This document shows, piece after piece, positions 1-5,971 of a stretch of 8,593 bases of DNA. Each line of letters opens with the position of its first letter. Within the stretch, counting starts at the first letter, position 1. The DNA comes from Bacteroidales bacterium UBA1736. Lineage in GTDB: Bacteria; Bacteroidota; Bacteroidia; Bacteroidales; UBA932. The position numbers and the translations under genes were made by a program. The stretch covers positions 179 through 8,771 of the forward strand of contig DCIC01000025.1 in the NCBI GenBank assembly GCA_002315825.1. The letters are read 5' to 3'. The notes beneath the pieces were generated by a model, which saw nothing but the letters and a program-made list of their open reading frames with translations, did no database searches and had not been told where the DNA came from.

Positions 1-1406
1 GTCCCAATGATGCGGAACTCAGTAATTGCCTCTTTGCCGTTTTCAAAATCAACCATTTGCCGGGGTCTGTCATTCCAATCGCAAATCAGCGGGAGGCTGA
101 TTTTCCCGCATCCGACCAACCCCTTCGAATCTGGAACAGAGCCTGATGCAGTCAACCCCTCCGAATCAGGAACAGAGCCTGATGCAGTCAACCCCTTCGA
201 ATCTGGAACAGAGCCTGATGCAGCCAACCCCTCCAAACCAGGAACAAAGCCTGATGCATCCAGCCCCTTCGAATCTGGAACAAAGCCTGATGCTTCCAAC
301 CCCTCCGAACCTGGAACAAAGCCTGATGCATCCAGCCCCTTCGAATCAGGAACAAACCCTGATGCTGCCAACCCCTCCAAACCAGGAACAAAGCCTGATG
401 CAGTCAACCCCTTCGAACCAGGGACAGAGCCTGATGCAGTCAACCCCTTCGAATCTGGAACAGAGCCTGAAACCCCATCGAGCTGCGGAGGACAGAGCCG
501 GGCAATATATTCCTTGTCCGTAAGACGCTGCTCAAATTGCTGACTGAGACAGACATAGTGCTCCTTCTTCTTCGCGAAAAGCATAATTCCGGACGTATCC
601 ATATCCAAGCGATGACAGGGATACAGCTTCATTCTCAATTTGTGACAGAGAATCTCCAGCAAGGATTCCTCACCAGTCTTGCCCGGCACGCAAAGAAGCC
701 CTGAAGGCTTGTCTATCACAATGATAGCCTCATCTTCATAAAGTATCGAGTAAGGTTCATTCACCTTTCTCAAAAGCGGATTGGGCTCCACTTCAAGACC
801 TTGAAGCATAAATTCAAGCAAAGGGCCGCATTTGCCTGTGCACGAGGGATAAAAATCCCCTTCAATGCGAATCTCCTTATGCGAAGATTCCCCATACCAG
901 AATTCGCCCATCGCGAGCGGCTCCATCGAGTGAGAGTAGGCGTGTTGCAGGAGCTTGGGCCCTGCGCAGTCACCGGTTCCTCCCGGAGGGACAATACCTT
1001 TGTCTGCAAATATTGCCCAAATGCTCTTTTTCTCTCCCCGCGCATTGAGCACAACATATTGTTTGAACAGCCATTCCTGAAGAGCACGGGATTTGTTCTT
1101 CTTGACTTCGGGGTCGATCTCTGAACTGATCTGCGCCTCTTCCAAACGGTAATGCCCACAAGGATCTGCAATGTCAAAGATGGGGCCCACGAAGCCCTCG
1201 ATATGGCTTTTACCTCCGACAAGGCCGGAGAATGCATATAGATATACAATCTCCCCGTCAGCTGACTTTGCTTGGAGAACTCCAAGCATTTTCCCTTCTT
1301 TGAAAACGGCATTCAAAGCGGGTGTATTATCAATTATATTGATAATCTGTCTGGATGCGCGGATGATGTCCTCGGTGGGCGTGTAGCAAAATGGAAATGT
1401 GAACAT
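1..1406 (-). CDS. RluA-family RNA pseudouridine synthase with N-terminal extension and internal 12-residue repeats (3' end outside window)
   Basis: The frame is open from ATG at 1406-1404 to the left edge, giving 468 residues with the C-terminus missing. It should isomerise specific uridines to pseudouridine in rRNA or tRNA in the cytoplasm; the target cannot be read from sequence. Residues 1-210 are an extension resembling those of Bacteroidales homologues, with PPGGTGDCAGPKLL near 140-153 and a CTGKC pair near 189-193. The catalytic domain starts near 217: DKPSGLL near 232, then HRLDMDTSG at 265-273, where D268 aligns with the RluA catalytic aspartate. After DKEYIARL (298-304) residues 313-432 are ten 12-residue repeats. 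The normal fold then resumes with GKISLPL, DRPRQMVDF and GKEAITEFRI. Apart from the insertion the core motifs look intact, so I expect an active enzyme. The missing end should hold the TGRTHQLR-type motif. The start is supported by a TAnnTTTG site 17 bp upstream and a divergent gene beyond it. Family call is firm; substrate is unknown. Confidence 0.93.
   Translation of the reverse strand, partial: MFTFPFCYTPTEDIIRASRQIINIIDNTPALNAVFKEGKMLGVLQAKSADGEIVYLYAFSGLVGGKSHIEGFVGPIFDIADPCGHYRLEEAQISSEIDPEVKKNKSRALQEWLFKQYVVLNARGEKKSIWAIFADKGIVPPGGTGDCAGPKLLQHAYSHSMEPLAMGEFWYGESSHKEIRIEGDFYPSCTGKCGPLLEFMLQGLEVEPNPLLRKVNEPYSILYEDEAIIVIDKPSGLLCVPGKTGEESLLEILCHKLRMKLYPCHRLDMDTSGIMLFAKKKEHYVCLSQQFEQRLTDKEYIARLCPPQLDGVSGSVPDSKGLTASGSVPGSKGLTASGFVPGLEGLAASGFVPDSKGLDASGFVPGSEGLEASGFVPDSKGLDASGFVPGLEGLAASGSVPDSKGLTASGSVPDSEGLTASGSVPDSKGLVGCGKISLPLICDWNDRPRQMVDFENGKEAITEFRIIG
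111..470 (-). repeat. Ten tandem 36-bp repeats inside the pseudouridine synthase gene
   Basis: Ten direct head-to-tail units of exactly 36 bp are read on the minus strand in the gene frame as SG(S/F)VP(D/G)(S/L)(K/E)GL(T/A/D/E)A. Unit 1 is 435-470 and unit 10 is 111-146; unit 10 ends in VG instead of xA. There are no indels, so the frame is kept throughout. Each unit keeps GGGG followed by TTG or CTG in its second half. Units 1 and 8 are identical at the DNA level. Units 3/7 and 4/6 encode identical peptides and differ only at synonymous positions. The array sits between the KEYIARL strand and the GKISLPL strand, where related enzymes have a short loop. Plus-strand frames through the array are also open, but only because of the repeat composition. 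Confidence 0.97.
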
Positions 1407-1422
1407 TTTTAACTCAAGCGAC

Positions 1423-1430
1423 CAAAGATA
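1423..1430 (-). promoter_or_regulatory. Candidate -7 promoter element for the pseudouridine synthase
   Basis: The minus strand reads TATCTTTG, a full match to the Bacteroidota -7 element TAnnTTTG, ending 17 bp upstream of the ATG at 1406. No TTTG lies at the -33 position expected 19 bp further upstream, so this is a half-consensus promoter. It lies in the 49-bp divergent gap shared with the lipid kinase gene. Confidence 0.5.
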
Positions 1431-1443
1431 GGCATAATTTAAC

Positions 1444-1451
1444 TATTTTTG
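1444..1451 (+). promoter_or_regulatory. Candidate -7 promoter element for the lipid kinase/asparaginase pair
   Basis: TATTTTTG matches TAnnTTTG and ends only 4 bp before the ATG at 1456. No -33 TTTG is found at the expected spacing. If used, transcription would begin at or very near the start codon, giving an almost leaderless mRNA. There is no Shine-Dalgarno sequence. An equally plausible view is that this T-rich octamer is fortuitous and the true promoter lies within the pseudouridine synthase gene. Confidence 0.35.
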
Positions 1452-1455
1452 CGTT

Positions 1456-2337
1456 ATGCCGTCGGTGTCATTCATAGTCAATCCGATTTCTGGAGGAAAG
1501 GATAAAAGCAACATTCTCTCTCTTATTGAATCTATTATCGATAAGAGACGTTTTTCGTATGAGATACTCTTCACCGAATATGAAGGTCACGCTACAGAGC
1601 TTGCCCGTTTCAGCGGCTCCGAGATAGTCGTGGCCGTGGGCGGGGATGGTACTGTCAACGAAGTGGCCACCGGATTGATTGATTCGCAGAAAGCCTTGGG
1701 CATCGTTCCTTGTGGCAGCGGCGATGGGCTGGCGCTTCATCTTGGCATTAGCCGCAATCCTAAAACTGCGCTTGAGCAGCTCAATCAAGGGAAAATGGTC
1801 CCGATGGATTATGCTCAGGTCAATGGGAAGGCCTTTTTCTGCACTATGGGTCTTGGCTTCGATGCTATTGTGAGCAGCCGTTTTGCCCAGGCAGGGAAAA
1901 GGGGACTGCGCACGTATATCGCAGAAGCCGTCAATTCTTGGATGAAGTTTACCCCGGACCATTATCTTATTGAGACTGATGGCTTGAGTTGGTCCGGACC
2001 TGCAACTCTTATTACGGTGGGGAATGTCAACCAATGGGGAAACAATGCCTTCATCTGTCCCAATGCAAGCGTTTCGGATGGACTGCTGGATATTACGATT
2101 ATCAAACCTATCCATTCTCAAGAAATCCCTCTGATGGCAATGCGCTTGATGCGAGGCACGATAAAAGACAGCTTGCACGTAATTTCTTTGAGAGGCTCGC
2201 ATTTTCGCGTTATCAGGGAAAGCAGGGGCCCTATGCATTGTGACGGGGAGCCTTTGCAGCTGGGTAAGAGCCTAGAAATTAATATAATACCTTCATCATT
2301 GAATGTAATGGTTCCTATTGGAAGCAAGAAAATATGA
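1456..2337 (+). CDS. Diacylglycerol kinase-family lipid kinase (YegS/DgkB-like)
   Basis: This 293-residue soluble protein has the usual length of the DAGK catalytic family, which phosphorylates diacylglycerol or a related lipid with ATP at the inner face of the membrane. Visible motifs are IVNPISGG (7-14), the nucleotide-binding GGDGT (62-66), GIVPCGSGDGLA (82-93), SDGLLD (207-212) and HCDGEP (261-266). The second loop usually ends in an asparagine (GTxND, or GSGNG in Bacteroidales relatives as I recall them); here it is Asp90, a mild change that need not inactivate it. No signal peptide or membrane segment is seen. The start is fixed by the IVNP strand lying immediately after it. The stop overlaps the asparaginase start by ATGA, so the two are probably cotranscribed and translationally coupled. 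Its substrate (diacylglycerol, sphingoid base or other lipid) is not determined by sequence. Confidence 0.9.
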   Translation: MPSVSFIVNPISGGKDKSNILSLIESIIDKRRFSYEILFTEYEGHATELARFSGSEIVVAVGGDGTVNEVATGLIDSQKALGIVPCGSGDGLALHLGISRNPKTALEQLNQGKMVPMDYAQVNGKAFFCTMGLGFDAIVSSRFAQAGKRGLRTYIAEAVNSWMKFTPDHYLIETDGLSWSGPATLITVGNVNQWGNNAFICPNASVSDGLLDITIIKPIHSQEIPLMAMRLMRGTIKDSLHVISLRGSHFRVIRESRGPMHCDGEPLQLGKSLEINIIPSSLNVMVPIGSKKI

Positions 2338-3368
2338 ACAGATCGTCAATACTTATCATTTATACCGGCGGAACTATCGGAATGAAAGAGGATCCTGTGG
2401 ATTCTACTCTCAAGCCATTTGATTTCAGCCAGATACTTGAGTCGGTCCCCGAGTTGGGCAAATTCGCCTGCAAGATTGATTCTTATACTTTCAATCCGCT
2501 GATCGATTCTTCGGATGTGGAACCCTCGATCTGGCAGTCCATTGCTCGGTTGATCCGTGACCGCTATGACGAGTATGATGGATTTGTTGTCCTCCACGGG
2601 ACGGATACTATGTCCTATTCGGCTTCGGCGTTGAGTTTTATGCTCAATTCTTTGAGCAAGCCTGTGGTATTTACCGGAAGTCAGCTGCCAATTGGCAAGC
2701 CACGCACTGACGGCCGCGAGAATCTGGTGTCTTCGGTGGAAATTGCTGCTGCCAAGGATGAGCAGGGGAATGCTCTTGTGCCGGAGGTTTGTGTGTTTTT
2801 TGATTCGCACCTTTACCGCGCGAACCGCTCCACCAAGGTCAATTCGGAGAATTTCGATGCTTTCAATTCGCCCAATTTTCCTCCTCTTGCGGAGGCGGGA
2901 ATCAATATCAAATACTATGATGTGCTTATCCGCAAGCCGCAGAACTGGTATGAGCGTTTGACGGTCAATGAGGAGCTTGATACGCGGGTGTCAATTCTCA
3001 AAATTCACCCGGGGATTACGGCTCAGGTGGTGAGAAATATCCTCTGCGGACCTGAAACCCGCGCCGTTATCCTTGAGACTTATGGTTCAGGCAATTCGCT
3101 CACCAAGGATTGGTTTATTGACATTGTACGTGAGGCATCAGCTATGGATAAGATTCTTGTCAATGTGACTCAGTGTCTGGGCGGTACTGTCAATATGGAC
3201 CTTTATGCTACGGGGAAGCCATTGAAGGATGCCGGCGTCATTTCGGGCTATGACAGTACAACGGAAAGCGCCCTCGCTAAGCTGTTTGTGCTTATGGGGC
3301 GCTATTCGGACAATGATAAGGTGAGGGCAGCTCTTCTTGAAGACCTTCGGGGAGAGATCAGCCGCTGA
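2334..3368 (+). CDS. ansA: Type I (cytoplasmic) L-asparaginase
   Basis: The protein hydrolyses L-asparagine to aspartate and ammonia. At 344 residues it is close to E. coli AnsA (338), and it has no signal peptide, which fits the cytoplasmic type I enzyme rather than periplasmic type II. The nucleophile motif YTGGTIGM puts Thr14 where AnsA has Thr14. The second motif LHGTDTM gives Thr90 and Asp91, and RSTKVN gives Lys168, completing the Thr-Thr-Asp-Lys set. VVFTGSQLPIG and the DGREN segment are also typical of the family. The C-terminal half (from about residue 215) contains the second Rossmann-like lobe, with LETYGSGN at 247-254. Its ATG lies within the ATGA overlap with the lipid kinase, so translation probably depends on the upstream gene; there is no separate promoter space. 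I see no biochemical reason for the pairing with a lipid kinase. Confidence 0.95.
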   Translation: MNRSSILIIYTGGTIGMKEDPVDSTLKPFDFSQILESVPELGKFACKIDSYTFNPLIDSSDVEPSIWQSIARLIRDRYDEYDGFVVLHGTDTMSYSASALSFMLNSLSKPVVFTGSQLPIGKPRTDGRENLVSSVEIAAAKDEQGNALVPEVCVFFDSHLYRANRSTKVNSENFDAFNSPNFPPLAEAGINIKYYDVLIRKPQNWYERLTVNEELDTRVSILKIHPGITAQVVRNILCGPETRAVILETYGSGNSLTKDWFIDIVREASAMDKILVNVTQCLGGTVNMDLYATGKPLKDAGVISGYDSTTESALAKLFVLMGRYSDNDKVRAALLEDLRGEISR

Positions 3369-3373
3369 TATCA
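3366..3373. other. 8-bp palindrome holding the stop codons of two convergent genes
   Basis: TGATATCA is a perfect palindrome. Its first three bases are the TGA of the plus-strand asparaginase, and its last three, read on the minus strand, are the TGA of the dehydrogenase. Only two bases separate the genes. No hairpin with a T-tract is visible here, so transcripts from both sides probably run into the opposite gene. Confidence 0.85.
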
Positions 3374-4333
3374 ATACTTGTAGAAGCCTTCTCCTGCGGA
3401 TTTGCCAAGCTTGCCTTCGTCAATCATTTGTTTGAGAACCTTCTCCATTCCTTTGAAATTGTAAGGCATCATCATCTTTTTCAGAAGAGGACAAATCAGC
3501 CCGGGGACTTTCTGGTATTGGAGTACGATGTTGTAGGCGGTCTTTATGCCGACAACGTCGAAAATCTGGAAAGGACCTCTGGGGGCTCCTGTGCCGAGAG
3601 TCCAGGCCTTGTCTATGCTTTCAGGGTCGCTGACTCCGTTAACATACAGATCGAGTCCGGAAAGAAGGAAGGGGACAAGCATAGAATTGAGCAAATATCC
3701 TGATTTCTCCTTCATTACGGGGAGAGCGAACATTCTGATCTCATTTGCGAATGTCACGACCTTATCGAATGAAGCCTGCTCAGTCTGGGGCTGGGCCATT
3801 ACCTCTGCGGTGTTGTTCTTCCATATCGCATTGGCGAAATGAAGCGAGAGGTATTTGTCGGGGCGTCCTGTGAATTTGGCGAACTGAGAGGGGAGAAAAG
3901 TTGATGAGTTGGTTACAAGAATTGTCTTTTCATCCATTAAGGGTGCAAGAGCCTTGTAGAAGGCAGTCTTGTCTTTGGGGTTTTCTGAAACAGATTCAAT
4001 GATGATGTCGGCATCTTTCACTGCCTTTGCCATATCTAGCTCGAGTTTGAGGCTGTTGTATGCGGCTTCAACCCTGTCAATGCAGGCCTGTTTGTCAAAA
4101 TTGTCCCTGTCAGCGATTCCTCGTGCCCAGTTTTCCTGTCCGAGAGGACCTGCCATCTGCTCGATGGCGTCAAGATAAGATTTTCTTACTTGTTCTAACT
4201 TTGGCTGTGTCCTGCCAATACTTCCCTGGTTTCTGAGCAATATTGTGACCTCTTTTCCGCAATATGCGGCCTGAAATGCAATCTGGCTGCCCAAAACACC
4301 GCCTCCGGCTACTGTTACTTTGTTAAATTCCAT
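3371..4333 (-). CDS. 3-hydroxyacyl-CoA (3-hydroxybutyryl-CoA type) dehydrogenase
   Basis: This 320-residue enzyme should interconvert 3-hydroxyacyl-CoA and 3-oxoacyl-CoA with NAD(H) in the cytoplasm, in fatty-acid or butyrate-type metabolism. The N-terminal Rossmann domain begins KVTVAGGGVLGSQIA (GxGxxG variant). The catalytic set is present: Ser143 in TNSST, His165 in LSLHFAN, Glu177 in NTAEVM and Asn216 in YLLNSM. The C-terminal helical domain has GTGAPRGPFQIFDVVG (247-262) and ends GEGFYKY. The usual HFFNP segment is replaced by HFANAIWKNN, a variant I associate with a subgroup of these dehydrogenases; the catalytic residues are unaffected. It is monocistronic: no thiolase, crotonase or acyl-CoA dehydrogenase lies nearby. 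It converges on the asparaginase with a 2-bp gap. In the 96-bp gap upstream no clean TAnnTTTG element faces it. Exact chain-length preference cannot be told. Confidence 0.92.
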   Translation of the reverse strand: MEFNKVTVAGGGVLGSQIAFQAAYCGKEVTILLRNQGSIGRTQPKLEQVRKSYLDAIEQMAGPLGQENWARGIADRDNFDKQACIDRVEAAYNSLKLELDMAKAVKDADIIIESVSENPKDKTAFYKALAPLMDEKTILVTNSSTFLPSQFAKFTGRPDKYLSLHFANAIWKNNTAEVMAQPQTEQASFDKVVTFANEIRMFALPVMKEKSGYLLNSMLVPFLLSGLDLYVNGVSDPESIDKAWTLGTGAPRGPFQIFDVVGIKTAYNIVLQYQKVPGLICPLLKKMMMPYNFKGMEKVLKQMIDEGKLGKSAGEGFYKY

Positions 4334-4413
4334 AATATGTACTGTTTAGTTCGTATCGCAATATAGTGATTATTTATAATTTTTGATGTATCATTATTCT
4401 TCGGGATTATTAT

Positions 4414-4421
4414 TATTTTTG
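4414..4421 (+). promoter_or_regulatory. Candidate -7 promoter element for the phosphoethanolamine transferase
   Basis: TATTTTTG is the same octamer found before the lipid kinase gene and matches TAnnTTTG. It ends 8 bp before ATG 4430 and covers the first base of the alternative GTG start at 4421, which argues for the ATG. No TTTG lies 19 bp upstream; the nearest, at 4382-4385, is 28 bp away. The flanking 4334-4413 stretch is AT-rich with no other signal I can support. Confidence 0.35.
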
Positions 4422-4429
4422 TGTTTGAT

Positions 4430-5971
4430 ATGAAACTGAAATTTGTCAATAAACCTATACAACTCAGGTTCTATGCCGCTGTGCTCAGCCTTTTGAATCT
4501 GGTTTTTTTTCATTTTCCTTTTTTTCGCTTCGTCTGGCAGAACATCAGCTCTGAGGGGTGGAACAAATATTTGGTAATCTTGTCTTTGGTCATCCTTGTC
4601 TTTGTGGCCAATTACTTTGTGTTCTATATGTTTGTGTTCCTGCTGAGAAAGGCGGGAAAGGCCATATTGTCCCTCTCGTTTTTTCTTAGCGCCGTATGTG
4701 TTTATTACATAAAAACATACAATGTCATAATTGATGACACAATGCTGGGCAATTTCTTCAATACCAATTTTGAGGAAGCTTCCGGCTTCGTCACCGTGCA
4801 GTTTGTCCTTTTTGTCGTCGTTTTTGGTCTGGCTCCTGCAATATACGCTCTATGGCGGAAGGTGGATTATGGCAACTGGAAGAAGTTCGGAATCAATTCG
4901 GGCCCATCCGTGCTGCTGATGGCCCTGCTGATAGTTGTCAATAGCGGCAATATCCTGTGGATAGGCAAGTACGATACAGAGCTTGGCGGTCTGGTGATGC
5001 CGTGGTCCTATTCTGTAAATACTGTGCGTTATTTCAATCAGATACGGGAGGCAAACAAGGAGGAGATCCTTCTTGGGGATGGCGTTTTTTCCGATGACGA
5101 GAAGTCGGTAATGGTGCTTGTGATCGGGGAGTCGGCCCGTAAGGCCAATTTCTCGCTCTATGGGTATGAGAGGGATACCAATCCGTTGCTTTCGAAGCGC
5201 GGGGACCTGCACGTGCTTGAAGCCAATTCCTGCGCCACTTATACAACAGCCGGAGTAAAGAGTATTCTCGAGTATGAGCAAAGTTCTGACCTGTACGAGA
5301 TTCTGCCCAATTACCTATATCGGAGCGGCTCTGATGTGCAGTGGCGGACGACCAATTGGGGAGAGCCTCCTGTCCATATCGAAAAATACTATGATGAGAA
5401 TGATCTCCGTGATCAGTATCCCGAGGTGAAAGACTCTGATTATGACGATGTTTTGATATGTGGTCTAAAGGAATTGATTGATTCTTGCGACAACTCGAAA
5501 CTTCTTATTGTCCTGCACACGAGCACGAGTCACGGCCCTATGTATACAAAGAAATATCCTCCGGAATTTGAGATATTCACTCCTGTATGTGATCAGGTCG
5601 AGGACTCCGGCGGATCCATCGGAGAGCTGGTCAATGCGTATGACAATTCGGTGGTTTATACCGATTATCTGCTTGAAGAGATTATTGAAGTTCTTGACTC
5701 TATCGAAGACAGACACTGCGCAATGATGTTTGTATCAGATCACGGTGAGTCTTTGGGGGAGAATAATCTTTATATGCACGGCGTGCCTATGAAAATGGCT
5801 CCTAAAGAGCAATATGAGATCCCTTACATCGTGTGGCTCTCGGATGATTACAGGAAGGTGAAGGATGATCTCGGGCTTATTGATCAGCATACTGTTTTTC
5901 ATAGTGTGCTGGACTTCTTGTCTCTGGAGAGCCCGGTTTATAATCCCGACAAAGATATTTTTGAGAAATGA
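4430..5971 (+). CDS. EptA-type phosphoethanolamine transferase (sulfatase-fold membrane enzyme)
   Basis: It should move phosphoethanolamine from phosphatidylethanolamine to a lipid A or glycan acceptor at the periplasmic face, leaving diacylglycerol. Starting at ATG 4430 it has 513 residues; a GTG at 4421 would add three. Five hydrophobic segments fall near residues 14-33, 47-71, 78-94, 120-141 and 159-178, followed by a periplasmic alkaline-phosphatase-like domain. Metal and catalytic residues are present: Glu234 in IGESARKANFSLYGY, Thr272 as nucleophile in CATYT, His368 in SHGPMY, Asp437-His438 in SDHGES and His450 in YMHG. NAYDNSVVYTD (402-412) is also diagnostic. The usual disulfide partners look absent: Cys268 lacks its partner ten residues on (Ser278), Cys387 is unpaired, and the cysteine pair before the YDD segment is missing. 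The stop overlaps the next gene by ATGA. The acceptor is unknown; core sugar or another envelope glycan is possible instead of lipid A. Confidence 0.9.
   Translation: MKLKFVNKPIQLRFYAAVLSLLNLVFFHFPFFRFVWQNISSEGWNKYLVILSLVILVFVANYFVFYMFVFLLRKAGKAILSLSFFLSAVCVYYIKTYNVIIDDTMLGNFFNTNFEEASGFVTVQFVLFVVVFGLAPAIYALWRKVDYGNWKKFGINSGPSVLLMALLIVVNSGNILWIGKYDTELGGLVMPWSYSVNTVRYFNQIREANKEEILLGDGVFSDDEKSVMVLVIGESARKANFSLYGYERDTNPLLSKRGDLHVLEANSCATYTTAGVKSILEYEQSSDLYEILPNYLYRSGSDVQWRTTNWGEPPVHIEKYYDENDLRDQYPEVKDSDYDDVLICGLKELIDSCDNSKLLIVLHTSTSHGPMYTKKYPPEFEIFTPVCDQVEDSGGSIGELVNAYDNSVVYTDYLLEEIIEVLDSIEDRHCAMMFVSDHGESLGENNLYMHGVPMKMAPKEQYEIPYIVWLSDDYRKVKDDLGLIDQHTVFHSVLDFLSLESPVYNPDKDIFEK

Noticed and set aside
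111..470. CRISPR array or origin iterons
   Set aside because: The repeats are directly adjacent with no spacers, differ between units, and lie in a continuous coding frame of a recognisable enzyme.
7..543. Long plus-strand open frames (7-543 and 146-523) with 12-residue repeats
   Set aside because: They are shadows of the minus-strand pseudouridine synthase. The minus frame has the family motifs on both sides of the array; the plus frames have no recognisable domain outside the repeats.
4421..4429. GTG at 4421 as start of the transferase
   Set aside because: The G overlaps the candidate -7 element, and ATG at 4430 loses only three residues ahead of the first membrane segment.
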